Source: an uncultured Collinsella sp. | GTDB lineage: Bacteria; Actinomycetota; Coriobacteriia; Coriobacteriales; Coriobacteriaceae | Length of the DNA stretch: 64,000 nucleotides | Direction of reading: 5' to 3' | NCBI GenBank assembly: GCA_900544115.1 | Contig: UQTW01000004.1 | Coordinates: forward strand, 1-64,000 | Shown here: piece by piece, positions 23,810-32,961 of the stretch | Position numbering within the stretch: position 1 is the stretch's first letter | Layout: each line of letters opens with the position of its first letter | Program-made: the position numbers and the translations under genes | The notes under the pieces: generated by a model | Databases searched by the model: none | What the model was told of the DNA's origin: nothing | The model's input: the letters and a program-made list of their open reading frames with translations, nothing else

Positions 23810-24772
23810 ATGAAACTGTCAAAAATTGCAGCTCTGTTGATGCTGCCCGTGCTGGCGCTGACTCTCGCGGCGTGCTCTGCCCCCAAGGGCGACGCGAAGG
23901 GTGCTACGAGCGGCGATGCGCAGATTGCCGAGCTCATAGCGCAAAAGCCGTCGAGTGCCGAGGAGGCGGCCGAGCTGTACCAGCAGCTGCTGCAAAAGGA
24001 AAACGAGATCTTTGCGAGCGATAACGCCCTATGGGAAAAGGTGTTCCTTGCGGCCAACAAAGACACTCCCATGATTGAGGACGGCAAGAACTACGGTGAC
24101 TTCTTGCTCGATACCATCGAGGGCGCCAAGGATCAGTTTGCGGCTGACGAGCTTAAGACGCTTAAGGCCGGCGCGCAGCAGGTCAAGGAGATCGAGGACA
24201 AGCTCATGGCGCTGGAGAAGGAGTTCCCCGGATGCGGCAGCACGCCCGGCGAGGGGGAGAGCGTCGATGCCTCGACCGCAGGCATGACTAACGGCGAGAG
24301 CGGGGAGACGAAGTTCCCCAGCTTTAAGGGCAAGGACTTGGACGGCAACGATGTAAACAGCGACGAGCTGTTCTCCAAGAACAAGGTCACCGTCATGAAC
24401 TTCTGGTTTACCACCTGCAAGCCGTGCGTGGGAGAGCTGGGCGATCTGGAGAAGCTCAACAAGGAGCTTGCCGAGAAGGGCGGCCAGGTCGTGGGCGTTA
24501 ATTCCTTTACGCTCGATGGCAACAAAGACGAGGTGGCCGATGCCAAGGACGTGCTTTCCAAGAAGGGCGTGACGTATAAGAACATCTGGTTTAAGTCGGA
24601 CAGCGAGGCCGGAAAGTTCACCTCCAACCTGTACTCGTTCCCGACCACCTACGTGATCGACCAGAACGGTAACATTGTGGGAGAGCCGATCATGGGCGGC
24701 ATCAACTCCGCTGAGCAGCGCGAGGCGCTCAACAAACTGATCGATCAGGCACTCGCGAAGAGCGAACAGTAA
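23810..24772 (+). CDS. TlpA-like thioredoxin-fold lipoprotein
   Basis: The 320-residue product starts with a lipoprotein signal peptide (LALTLAACS, lipidated Cys at about 22), followed by a Glu/Ala-rich helical region (about 35-150) and a redoxin domain (about 165-318) with FTTCKPCVGEL as the CXXC active site and a cis-Pro-like YSFPTTYVID. It should act outside the membrane, reducing disulfides with electrons from the polyferredoxin. It is the last gene of the redox operon; a textbook terminator follows. Confidence 0.9.
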   Translation: MKLSKIAALLMLPVLALTLAACSAPKGDAKGATSGDAQIAELIAQKPSSAEEAAELYQQLLQKENEIFASDNALWEKVFLAANKDTPMIEDGKNYGDFLLDTIEGAKDQFAADELKTLKAGAQQVKEIEDKLMALEKEFPGCGSTPGEGESVDASTAGMTNGESGETKFPSFKGKDLDGNDVNSDELFSKNKVTVMNFWFTTCKPCVGELGDLEKLNKELAEKGGQVVGVNSFTLDGNKDEVADAKDVLSKKGVTYKNIWFKSDSEAGKFTSNLYSFPTTYVIDQNGNIVGEPIMGGINSAEQREALNKLIDQALAKSEQ

Positions 24773-24797
24773 GTCCGTGGGACAGACAACTGAAGGG

Positions 24798-24825
24798 GAG
24801 TCGCTGGAAACAGCGACTCTTTTTT
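24798..24825 (+). terminator. Intrinsic terminator of the redox operon
   Basis: Stem GAGTCGCTG / CAGCGACTC (24798-24806 and 24811-24819) with a GAAA tetraloop, followed by TTTTTT. Confidence 0.93.
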
Positions 24826-24843
24826 CTGCTTCGGGGTAGCATC

Positions 24844-24996
24844 ATGGGTATACGTCGAAAGGGCACGCAGCTTTTCGTGCATTGCCCGAGCGGTGCGCGA
24901 AGCAACCAAGCTGTGAGTTTTCTTAAGCGTTCTGGGTATGGCAGTGTCAAGAATATCGGCGGCATAAGCGGCTACACGGGAAAGGTGGTGCGTTAG
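24844..24996 (+). pseudogene. C-terminal rhodanese remnant
   Basis: This 50-codon frame encodes only the second half of a single-domain rhodanese: FVHCPSGARSNQAVSFLKRSGY (active-site Cys loop) and VKNIGGISGYTGKVV. The N-terminal half, with the conserved DVR/E-GHI part, is missing, and the position after a terminator leaves no obvious promoter or strong ribosome site. It ends 2 nt before the CoA-disulfide reductase gene, so it is probably the relic of an upstream rhodanese gene. A functional minipeptide cannot be excluded. Confidence 0.7.
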
Positions 24997-24998
24997 CT

Positions 24999-26690
24999 AT
25001 GAAGGTGGTTATCGTTGGAGGCGTCGCGGGCGGCGCATCGGCGGCGGCACGTTTGCGCAGACTCGACGAGCAGGCCCAAATTGTCATCTTTGAGCGCACG
25101 GGTTTTGTATCGTATGCCAATTGTGGGCTTCCGTACTACATTGGCGGCGTGATAGAAGAAGAGAGCGCATTGACGCTGCAGTCTCCCAAGGGCTTTTGGG
25201 ATCGCTTTCGCATTGCGGTCAAGACGAGTCACGAGGTGTTTGCCATCCATCCCGATTCGCATACGGTCGAGGTTCGCAATATGCTGACGGGCGAGGAATT
25301 TGTCGAGACGTATGACAAGCTCATCCTGTCGCCGGGTGCAAAGCCGATCCGCCCTGCGTTGCCGGGCATCGACTCGGATAAAATCTTTAGCCTACGCACC
25401 GTTGAGGACACGCTGCGTATTCACAGCTATGTTCGAGAGCGGCGACCGAGCAGTGCCGTCGTGATCGGCGGCGGCTTCATTGGCGTCGAGACGGCGGAGA
25501 ATCTGTGCGAGCTGGGGCTCCAGGTGACCCTTCTGCAGCGTCCCGTCCAGCTTATGAACAACCTGGATTACGACATGGCGACCCTTTTGCATACCGAGGT
25601 GCGTGAGCACGGTATCGATCTGCGCCTCAAGGCCGATGTGACAGGTTTTGAGGAAGTTGATGGCCGCGTTGTCACCCATGTTGCGGGCGATGACCCTATC
25701 GGAGCCGATATGGTGCTGCTTGCCATTGGCGTGGCACCTGAGAGCCATCTGGCGCAAGAGGCGGGGCTCGAACTGGGCGTCAAGGGGGCTATTGTGGTCA
25801 ACGACCGCATGGAGACCTCTGCTGCCGACGTGTATGCCGTGGGCGATGCCGTGCAGGTCACGCATCAGGTGACCGGCGAGGACGCGGTCATTTCGCTCGC
25901 CGGCCCCGCCAACAAGCAGGGGCGTGTCGTCGCCGATGTCATAGCCGGCATGGACAGCTGCTACCTCGGATCGTTGGGCTCATCGGTTATCAAGGTATTC
26001 GACTTGACGGCGGCAAGCACGGGACTATCCGAAAAGGCGACACACGCGGCGGGAATTGACTGCGACAGCGTGGTCCTGTCGCCCGGTTCGCATGCGGGTT
26101 ATTATCCGGGTGCAACGCCCATGACCATGAAGGTTGTCTTCGAGAAGCAGGGATTGCGCCTGCTGGGTGCGCAAATCGTGGGCATCGATGGTGTGGACAA
26201 GCGTATCGACGTTCTGGCGACTGCCATCCAGGCAGGCATGCGCGGCGATAGGCTTAAGGATTTGGACCTAGCATACGCGCCGCCGTATTCATCGGCGAAG
26301 GATCCCGTCAATATGGCGGGCTTTATGATCGAGAACCTCAATCGCGGCATACTGGCGCAGTGGCATTGGGAGGATGAGCCCAACTTGCCACGCGATGGCA
26401 GCGTGCAGCTGCTCGATGTTCGTACGGAAGGGGAGTATGAGCGCGGGCATATCGATGGTTTCGTAAACATTCCCGTCGATGATCTGCGCAATCGCCTGAG
26501 CGAGCTCGACCGGGCCAAGCCGGTCTACGTGATTTGCCAGAGCGGCATTCGCAGCTACATTGCTTGCCGCATTTTGGCGCAGCATGGCTTTGAGTGCTTT
26601 AACTTCTCGGGCGGCTATCGCTTCTTTGCAGCCGTGACTGAGGCTCGCCGCGGCAGCGCTAACGTTATGCCGTGCGGGCTCGAAAAGTAG
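24999..26690 (+). CDS. CoA-disulfide reductase with C-terminal rhodanese domain
   Basis: The 563-residue protein is a flavin disulfide reductase with FAD-binding GGVAGGASAAARLRR (7-21), a single redox Cys42 (SYANCGLPYY), an NAD(P)H-binding VVIGGGFIGVETAENL and the FAD-ribityl motif VYAVGDAVQV. Residues about 465-560 form a rhodanese domain with the active-site loop ICQSGIRS. Fusions of this kind reduce CoA disulfide or CoA persulfide and polysulfide using NAD(P)H. It follows the redox operon after a terminator and a rhodanese remnant. Confidence 0.92.
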   Translation: MKVVIVGGVAGGASAAARLRRLDEQAQIVIFERTGFVSYANCGLPYYIGGVIEEESALTLQSPKGFWDRFRIAVKTSHEVFAIHPDSHTVEVRNMLTGEEFVETYDKLILSPGAKPIRPALPGIDSDKIFSLRTVEDTLRIHSYVRERRPSSAVVIGGGFIGVETAENLCELGLQVTLLQRPVQLMNNLDYDMATLLHTEVREHGIDLRLKADVTGFEEVDGRVVTHVAGDDPIGADMVLLAIGVAPESHLAQEAGLELGVKGAIVVNDRMETSAADVYAVGDAVQVTHQVTGEDAVISLAGPANKQGRVVADVIAGMDSCYLGSLGSSVIKVFDLTAASTGLSEKATHAAGIDCDSVVLSPGSHAGYYPGATPMTMKVVFEKQGLRLLGAQIVGIDGVDKRIDVLATAIQAGMRGDRLKDLDLAYAPPYSSAKDPVNMAGFMIENLNRGILAQWHWEDEPNLPRDGSVQLLDVRTEGEYERGHIDGFVNIPVDDLRNRLSELDRAKPVYVICQSGIRSYIACRILAQHGFECFNFSGGYRFFAAVTEARRGSANVMPCGLEK

Positions 26691-26700
26691 CGCGCATTGG

Positions 26701-26778
26701 AATGTGACAAAGTGACAGCCTCTTTGTCGCATCGGGGATGTTATATGCGGGATGGTGCGCCATGCGGCGTGCTGTCCC
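26701..26778. repeat. Second copy of the composite intergenic repeat
   Basis: Palindrome AATGTGACAAAGTGACAG... (26701-26732, slightly degenerate) plus hairpin GGGATGGTGCGCC...GGCGTGCTGTCCC (26749-26778), followed by GTTCGTTTTTT. It matches 20732-20809 throughout, and the T-run makes it a probable terminator for the reductase gene. Confidence 0.82.
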
Positions 26779-26911
26779 GTTCGTTTTTTGGCGCGGTTCG
26801 TTACATTCCTCACTGGTATCGGCCAAAAATGAGGATAGAGTAGGACAAACGCGCCGAACGTGAACGGCGGGGGAGCGGGCGAGCGCGCCCGCGCGAGAGA
26901 GGTTGCCGTCC

Positions 26912-29900
26912 ATGCTGGATCTCAGAGTTATTTGCAAAAGGTACGTTACGCAGTCGTTTACGCAGGTAGCGCTCGACAGCGTAAGCCTGTCTTTTCGCGA
27001 TAACGAGTTCGTAGCCATTCTGGGTCCCTCGGGTTCGGGTAAAACTACGATGCTCAACGTCATCGGTGGACTCGATCATTTCGATTCGGGCGATCTGCTG
27101 ATCGACGGCATCTCGACCAAGGACTTCAACGACCGCGATTGGGATGCCTATCGCAATAATCGCATCGGCTTTGTGTTCCAGAGCTATAACCTCATTCCGC
27201 ATCAGAGCATTTTGGAAAACGTGGAGTTGGCGCTTACGCTCACGGGCGTGGGGCATGCCGAGCGCCGCCAACGTGCGCGCAAGGCGCTCGAGGCAGTCGG
27301 TCTGGGCGAGCACGTTGACAAGCGCCCGAGCCAGCTTTCGGGCGGGCAGATGCAGCGCGTGGCCATTGCCCGCGCCCTGATCAATGACCCCGAGATTGTG
27401 CTGGCTGACGAGCCGACCGGCGCCTTGGATTCAACGACGTCCGTCCAGGTCATGGATTTGCTCAAGGACGTTGCGCGCGACCGTCTGGTCATTATGGTCA
27501 CGCACAATCCCGAGCTGGCGTACAAGTACGCCACGCGCATTGTCAACCTGGCGGACGGCAAGGTCACCGACGATTCAGATCCCTTTGATGCTGCCGAGGC
27601 CGCGCGTCGCGAGGCCAAGCCCACGCGCAAAACCTCGATGAGCTTTGTGACGGCGCTTGGGCTTTCTGCCCGAAATCTCATGACCAAGAAGGGCCGCACG
27701 GCCATGACGGCCTTTGCAGGTTCGATTGGCATTATCGGCATTGCGGCGATCCTGGCGCTCTCCAACGGCGTAAACGACTACATCAAAAAGGTCGAGGAGG
27801 ACACGCTCTCGAGCTACCCGCTGACGATTTCCAAACAAGATTATGACCTGTCGTCCATGATGGGCGGGCATGGGGCTACGGATGATGAGGTGTCCGAGGG
27901 CGAGGACTCGTCCGATGGCGCTACCGGCGGCAAGGCTCAGGGGACCGATAAGATCCCTGTGGTCACGGCCGTAAAGGACATGTTCGCAAGTGTTAAATCT
28001 AACGATATGACGAGCTTTAAGGCATGGCTTGACGACGGCGGCAACGGTATCGACAAAGAGGTCAACGCTATTCAGTATGGTTACGGCGTGACGCCGGTTG
28101 TCTATCGTTCGAGTAAGGGCGACGAGAAGCCCGTTCGCCTTGTTCCCAACGCTATGACCGAGGCCATGAGCGGAGGCGCGAGCTCGGCGGCAACGGTGAG
28201 CATGGAATCCATGGGAACGTCGGTCTTTAACGAGATGATTGACGACCAGAGCCTGCTCGACAGCCAGTACGATGTCGTTGCCGGCCATTGGCCTACGTCC
28301 GCCAACGAGGCCGTGATGGTGCTTTCGAGCCGCGGAACGGTGGGCGACTACACGCTCTACAGTATCGGCGCGCTGGATATCGATGAGCTCAACGACCTGG
28401 TTAACAGTGCCATGACGGCCGACGGCAAGGTCAAGACGCCCAAGACCGGCAGCGACTTTACCTACGACGATGCACTGTCCACGACGTTTAAGGTGTTGTC
28501 GCCGGCCGATGCCTATCGCAAAAACGAAGAGACCGGCATGTGGACTGACATGTCTGGCGACGCCGACTTTATGAAAGCCAAGGTTGCCGACGGTATTGAC
28601 GTGCGCATTGTGGGCGTGGTGCGACCCAACGAGACGGCAAACGCGAGCGCATTGTCCCCGGGCATTGTCTATACGCATGCGCTGACTCGCCAGCTTATGG
28701 AGCGTGCTGCCGATTCGCAGATTGTGCAGGAGCAGCTTGCCCACCCCGAGACGGATGTCTTTACGGGCAAAACCTTCGACGAGCTGCAGGGCGAAGCCAA
28801 GCAGGGCGTGGATTTGGGCAGTATGTTCAGCGTAGACGAGGCGGCACTGAAGAGCGCGTTCTCGTTCGATGCATCTGCGCTCTCGGGTGTTGCCGGCGGT
28901 ATGGACCTTTCTGGTCTCGATTTGTCCGGGTTGGACATTGACCTTTCGGGTGTTGGGCGAGACATCGATTTCAGCGACATCATGGCCAAGGCGCCGGTCC
29001 CGGATTTCTCGGGCATCTTTGACGGTCTGGAACTCACACCCGAGCAAATGCAGCAGGTGGGAGCGCTAGCCAACCAGCTGTTTGAGGGCTTTATGCGCTC
29101 TGATCAGTTTAAGGCGCTGTCGCCCGAAGATCTTAAGGACGCGTCAAAGCTCGCTGCCGCATTCTCAGCGTACCTTGAGAATGATGTCGCAGCCCAGCAA
29201 TACCTGGCTCAGCTCAGGGCGCTCGGCGGCGATGCCCTGGCCGAGCGTCTGCAGCAGGTGATGGGCGACTATGTGCAAAAGCAGCTGGCTCCGTATTTGC
29301 AGCAGTCTATGGATCAGGTGATGAAGGCGGTCAGCGAGCAGATTGCGACGACGGTATCAACCCAGCTCAAGGCGGGTGCGGCAGGGCTCATGGACCAAAT
29401 GGCGACGCAGATGTCTTCGAGTTTTGCCAACTTGGCGAGCACCATGCGCGTGGATGCGAACGCCTTTGCTCGCGCTATCCACTTTAACATGGACGCTGAG
29501 GACCTGAGTTCGCTCATGATGAGCTATGCCAAGGCGTCGAAGCTCACCTACGACAACAACCTGACCACACTGGGCTATGCGGACGAGGCCGACCCCATCT
29601 CGGTCAAGATTTTCCCGCGCGACTTTGAGGCCAAGGAGCGCGTGCTTGAACACATCGATGCGTACAACAAGCAGGTCAAAGCCGCCGGCCACGACGAACA
29701 GGCCATCTCGTACACCGACTACATGGGCATCATCATGGGCTCGGTGACCGACATCGTGAACACCATCAGCTTGGTGCTCATCGCATTCGTGAGCATCAGT
29801 CTGGTGGTGAGCTCCATCATGATCGGCATCATCACCTACATCAGCGTGCTGGAGCGCAAAAAGGAGATCGGTATCCTGCGCGCGATCGGCGCGTCGAAGC

Positions 29901-30166
29901 GCAACGTGGCCAACGTGTTCAATGCCGAAACCTTTATCGAGGGTCTCATTGCCGGCGTCTTTGCCGTTACCGTCGTGGTGCTCGTAAGCTTTCCTGTTAA
30001 TGCTTGGGCGCTTGCTGCCAAGCAGGTCCCCAACCTGATGAGCCTGCCCGTGCAGGATGCGTTGATACTCATTGCGATATCGGTGCTGCTGACGGTCGTC
30101 GCCGGCCTACTGCCGGCCCGCAGCGCATCTAAGAAAGACCCCGTAGAAGCCCTACGCTCCGAATAA
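26912..30166 (+). CDS. Large MacB-like ABC exporter, ATPase and permease fused
   Basis: The 1084-residue protein starts with an ABC ATPase (Walker A GPSGSGKT 38-45, Q-loop FVFQSYN, signature LSGGQ 142-146, Walker B IVLADEPTG). A basic linker leads to a first membrane helix (about 260-280), a very long extracytoplasmic region of about 650 residues, and three C-terminal helices (about 940-1070) ending with the FtsX-type VLERKKEIGILRAIGASKRNV. MacB-type transporters export peptides, lipoproteins or drugs by mechanotransmission. The extracytoplasmic part is much longer than in E. coli MacB and includes a repetitive Leu-Ser-Gly-Asp segment. ATG 26912 suits GAGAGAGG. Confidence 0.9.
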   Translation: MLDLRVICKRYVTQSFTQVALDSVSLSFRDNEFVAILGPSGSGKTTMLNVIGGLDHFDSGDLLIDGISTKDFNDRDWDAYRNNRIGFVFQSYNLIPHQSILENVELALTLTGVGHAERRQRARKALEAVGLGEHVDKRPSQLSGGQMQRVAIARALINDPEIVLADEPTGALDSTTSVQVMDLLKDVARDRLVIMVTHNPELAYKYATRIVNLADGKVTDDSDPFDAAEAARREAKPTRKTSMSFVTALGLSARNLMTKKGRTAMTAFAGSIGIIGIAAILALSNGVNDYIKKVEEDTLSSYPLTISKQDYDLSSMMGGHGATDDEVSEGEDSSDGATGGKAQGTDKIPVVTAVKDMFASVKSNDMTSFKAWLDDGGNGIDKEVNAIQYGYGVTPVVYRSSKGDEKPVRLVPNAMTEAMSGGASSAATVSMESMGTSVFNEMIDDQSLLDSQYDVVAGHWPTSANEAVMVLSSRGTVGDYTLYSIGALDIDELNDLVNSAMTADGKVKTPKTGSDFTYDDALSTTFKVLSPADAYRKNEETGMWTDMSGDADFMKAKVADGIDVRIVGVVRPNETANASALSPGIVYTHALTRQLMERAADSQIVQEQLAHPETDVFTGKTFDELQGEAKQGVDLGSMFSVDEAALKSAFSFDASALSGVAGGMDLSGLDLSGLDIDLSGVGRDIDFSDIMAKAPVPDFSGIFDGLELTPEQMQQVGALANQLFEGFMRSDQFKALSPEDLKDASKLAAAFSAYLENDVAAQQYLAQLRALGGDALAERLQQVMGDYVQKQLAPYLQQSMDQVMKAVSEQIATTVSTQLKAGAAGLMDQMATQMSSSFANLASTMRVDANAFARAIHFNMDAEDLSSLMMSYAKASKLTYDNNLTTLGYADEADPISVKIFPRDFEAKERVLEHIDAYNKQVKAAGHDEQAISYTDYMGIIMGSVTDIVNTISLVLIAFVSISLVVSSIMIGIITYISVLERKKEIGILRAIGASKRNVANVFNAETFIEGLIAGVFAVTVVVLVSFPVNAWALAAKQVPNLMSLPVQDALILIAISVLLTVVAGLLPARSASKKDPVEALRSE

Positions 30167-30197
30167 TGTGACAAAGGGACAGCCCCTTTGTCACATT
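30165..30197. repeat. GGGAC-core palindrome after the ABC exporter gene
   Basis: AATGTGACAAAGGG pairs with CCCTTTGTCACATT around ACAGC. It overlaps the stop codon of the exporter gene. Confidence 0.88.
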
Positions 30198-30209
30198 TCT
30201 CTCCTGCGC

Positions 30210-31343
30210 CTAGCTTGTTTTGCCCATCAGCGTGATGCGGATGGCTGGATGGGTATACTCGTCAAACTCGTCCTCGGGTTCCGTATCAAACGAGTAATAC
30301 GCTTTGACGGGGCCGTCGCTCGTCCTGATAGAGATTCTCTCGTAGAGCGAGCCGTTCAAAAAAGCCTGCCTAAACTCTTCAGGGAGCTTCTGCGGTGCTA
30401 GGAGCTCGGGACTTGCGGTCTTGACGTCTATGGTTTGGACGACAGAGGAAAGCTCGTCAAGGTCGAGCTCGATACGGGCGAGATTGTCCTCGAGGTTCGC
30501 ATCGGGGTCGACCTCTGCCGCGTAGCTCACTTCCGCGAGCGTTCCCTTGTTGTCAAAATCCAGGTACGTATAGGTCTTTTGGGCATCGGAGTCGCCGTCG
30601 TGCAGATAGCCTCGGACGTGATAGCCGTAATCTTGGTATCGCTCGTAGGGGTCATCGGCGGATACGTACTCGCATGAGGGTTCCAGCGCCTTGCGGGCGA
30701 TGGCGATCTGCTCGGCTGCAGCCGCGGCGTTCTCCTGCATCTCGATGTTTCCCTGCGCCAGCTGCGGGATATAGGCGCCGCACACGATTGCGAGGGGCAG
30801 CGCCACAAGCGCGACGATCCACTTTTTTGCACGGGGGATAGGCACGCCACAGGCCTCTGCCGCGGCCTTTGCGTTGGCGAAGCTCTCGGCAAGCACATCT
30901 GCCGCGGTGGCGACGGCGCCTACGGCAGCGGCGACCTCTGCCGCGCCGCCCAGGTTGCGCGCGGTCTCGTTGTCACTGTTCCTGAGCAGGCGCGCGGCGG
31001 CCTGCGTGCCAACAACGCCTGCGATCTGTGCCGAGCGGTCTTTCTCGCTCTGCTCGACGGCGAGCCGGTACTGCATTTCCTTCCACTGCTTGCCACGCAT
31101 GCCAAAGCGCGGGGCGAGAGCGCAGTAGCAGAATATAACGAGCTCGATGGCGGTGAGCACCAAGGCGGTCATCATGCCTGTCTCTTGGAAGCCTTCGTGA
31201 TGGAAGACGATGTCGTCGACCATTTCGAAAGGAATGATCGATAAGGGCAGCACGAATGCCATGGCAAGCGCCGCGCCGGCAACCTTGGGGCAGATGCAGT
31301 ATCGCTGGATGCGCTTGCGTTCTTGTTCGGAGAGTGCTGCCAT
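30210..31343 (-). CDS. Membrane protein of unknown function
   Basis: The 377-residue product is not recognised. It has a short charged start, two hydrophobic helices (about 21-42 and 56-77), an Ala-rich helical region (about 100-165), a third helix (about 173-192), and an acidic C-terminal domain of about 170 residues with many Tyr and Asp. The helices and orientation suggest a membrane-anchored C-terminal domain. The ATG follows AAGGACC. Convergent with the ABC exporter gene; a palindrome lies on both sides of it. Confidence 0.75.
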   Translation of the reverse strand: MAALSEQERKRIQRYCICPKVAGAALAMAFVLPLSIIPFEMVDDIVFHHEGFQETGMMTALVLTAIELVIFCYCALAPRFGMRGKQWKEMQYRLAVEQSEKDRSAQIAGVVGTQAAARLLRNSDNETARNLGGAAEVAAAVGAVATAADVLAESFANAKAAAEACGVPIPRAKKWIVALVALPLAIVCGAYIPQLAQGNIEMQENAAAAAEQIAIARKALEPSCEYVSADDPYERYQDYGYHVRGYLHDGDSDAQKTYTYLDFDNKGTLAEVSYAAEVDPDANLEDNLARIELDLDELSSVVQTIDVKTASPELLAPQKLPEEFRQAFLNGSLYERISIRTSDGPVKAYYSFDTEPEDEFDEYTHPAIRITLMGKTS

Positions 31344-31549
31344 GGCGGGTCCTTGGTGTCGTGGCGGTCGTTGTGGCGCGATGCCGTCATATGTGACTCA
31401 GTATAGAGAATCCCGCCATCGATGAGCGCATGGTCATACGGCAAAAGTGCCACGGCAGCCCTGGTTTAGAGCGGCTGCTCCTGTGCCCACGCGATGATGC
31501 CGCCCGATACGTATGTGTGCCAAAATAAACAGCCGAATGATGATTTGCA

Positions 31550-31582
31550 AATGTGACAAAGGGACAGTCCCTTTGTCACATT
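31550..31582. repeat. GGGAC-core palindrome before dus
   Basis: AATGTGACAAAGGGAC-A-GTCCCTTTGTCACATT, perfect 16-bp arms around one base, ending 13 nt upstream of the dus start. Here it is upstream of a gene rather than at a 3' end. Confidence 0.9.
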
Positions 31583-31595
31583 GATGTGAGAATGG

Positions 31596-32555
31596 ATGTC
31601 GATGTATTTATCGCTGGCCCCTATGGAGGGGATTACCGGGCATGTGTTCCGTCGCGTGCACGCGGAGTGTTTTGGCGCACTCGATTGTTATTACACGCCG
31701 TTTTTGCCGCCGCCACGGGTAGGCAACCGCTTTGGCGGCAAAGCGTTTAAAGAGGTCGATCCCGCCAATAACCAGGGGCTTAACGTAGTGCCTCAGCTGA
31801 TGTCCAAGAATGCGGATGAGTTTGTGTGGGCGGCGCAGGTGCTCGCCGACATGGGTTATCACGAGGTCAATCTCAACCTTGGCTGCCCCTCGGGCACGGT
31901 TGTCGCCAAGGGGAAGGGCTCGGGCTTTCTGCGCAATCTGGATGAGCTCGAGGTGTTCTTGAGCGACGTGTGCGAACGCTCGCCGTTGCCGGTGTCGGTC
32001 AAGACCAGGCTGGGATTGGAGAACGACGACGAATACGAGCGCGTGCTCGATCTGTATTGCCGCATGCCGCTGGCAGAGCTGATTGTGCACCCGCGCGTGC
32101 AAAAGGACCGCTATACGGGCTCGCCGCGCAAAGAGTTTTACGGTGAGACGCTGAAGCGGGCGCCGTTTCCGGTGGCCTATAACGGCGACATCTTTGATCT
32201 TGAGGACATGGATGCGCTGGTGGAGGCCTATCCCGGAACGCGTCACGTCATGTTGGGGCGCGGCTTGCTTGCGAACCCCGCGCTGGCTCGCATGGTTAAG
32301 GGCGGTCCTACTGCCACGGCAACTGAACTGCAGCGCTTCCACGACACGCTGTTTGCGGCCTATGCAGAAGAGATCGGCGGTAACGCGGTCTTTCGCATGA
32401 AGGAGTGGTGGTTCTACGCCAAGTGCGCCTTCGCCGATCCCGCGACCGTTCACAAACTCGTACGCAAGACCAAAAAGGTCGATGAATACCGTGCCGCTGT
32501 CGACCGTGTCTTTCGCGAGCAGCAGCTTGCGCCCATCGCCCGCTTTTGTGGCTAA
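31596..32555 (+). CDS. dus: tRNA-dihydrouridine synthase
   Basis: The 319-residue flavoenzyme reduces uridines in the tRNA D-loop with NADPH. Family blocks seen are LAPMEGITGHVFR, the catalytic-Cys segment NLGCPSGTVVAKGKGSGFL, SVKTRLGLEN, IVHPRVQKDRYTG, YNGDIFD and MLGRGLLANPAL. The first ATG (31596) gives the full FMN-binding start. The palindrome immediately upstream could lie in its leader. Confidence 0.93.
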   Translation: MSMYLSLAPMEGITGHVFRRVHAECFGALDCYYTPFLPPPRVGNRFGGKAFKEVDPANNQGLNVVPQLMSKNADEFVWAAQVLADMGYHEVNLNLGCPSGTVVAKGKGSGFLRNLDELEVFLSDVCERSPLPVSVKTRLGLENDDEYERVLDLYCRMPLAELIVHPRVQKDRYTGSPRKEFYGETLKRAPFPVAYNGDIFDLEDMDALVEAYPGTRHVMLGRGLLANPALARMVKGGPTATATELQRFHDTLFAAYAEEIGGNAVFRMKEWWFYAKCAFADPATVHKLVRKTKKVDEYRAAVDRVFREQQLAPIARFCG

Positions 32556-32613
32556 ATGATCCCTTGGGGACGGAGAAGAACGGATCGCCTGTGCCGGACC
32601 CATGCAAAAAACT

Positions 32614-32666
32614 GTACGCCAGCATCCAAGGATGTCGAATAATATCGTTTTTGGATGCTGACGTAC
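32614..32666. repeat. Inverted repeat with 16-bp arms between dus and the antitoxin gene
   Basis: Arms 32614-32629 and 32651-32666 (GTACGcCAGCATCCAA / TTGGATGCTGACGTAC) pair with one mismatch around a 21-nt AT-rich loop. It lies between convergent genes and may end both transcripts. Confidence 0.65.
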
Positions 32667-32686
32667 ATGTTTGGTTCGGCAGGGGA

Positions 32687-32953
32687 CTAGGCAATCATTG
32701 CATCGAGTGTAATGAGTTCCCTGAGTCGCTCCGTGCGCGTTTGCCCATGGCGCTTTGCCTTTGCGTCAAATGCTTCAAGAACCGATTCGCCCACACGTGC
32801 CGATAAAACAACGCTTGGTTCATCGGAAATCGGCGGCCTTCCCAACTTGACGGTGTGGCCCTTCGGCCACTCATCTTTTTCGTATGCCGCTGCGGCTTTT
32901 TCTAGCTCACCGGGAGCAAACCCCATCATCTTTTCGAGCTGTTTAGCGTCCAT
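32687..32953 (-). CDS. Putative ribbon-helix-helix-like antitoxin
   Basis: The 88-residue product has an acidic helical N-terminus (KQLEKMMGFAPGELEKAAAAYE) and a C-terminal segment PSVVLSARVGESVLEAFDAKAKRHGQTRTERLRELI with the strand-helix-helix pattern of CopG/Arc-type DNA binding. The ATG at 32953 follows GGAGGCGCT. It lies 8 nt after the small toxin-like gene, so the pair fits a type II toxin-antitoxin module with the toxin gene first. The assignment rests on size, order and pattern. Confidence 0.75.
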   Translation of the reverse strand: MDAKQLEKMMGFAPGELEKAAAAYEKDEWPKGHTVKLGRPPISDEPSVVLSARVGESVLEAFDAKAKRHGQTRTERLRELITLDAMIA

Positions 32954-32961
32954 AGCGCCTC

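Noticed and set aside
27575..29047. Open frame opposite the ABC exporter gene
   Set aside because: No domain or ribosome site; composition of an antisense shadow.
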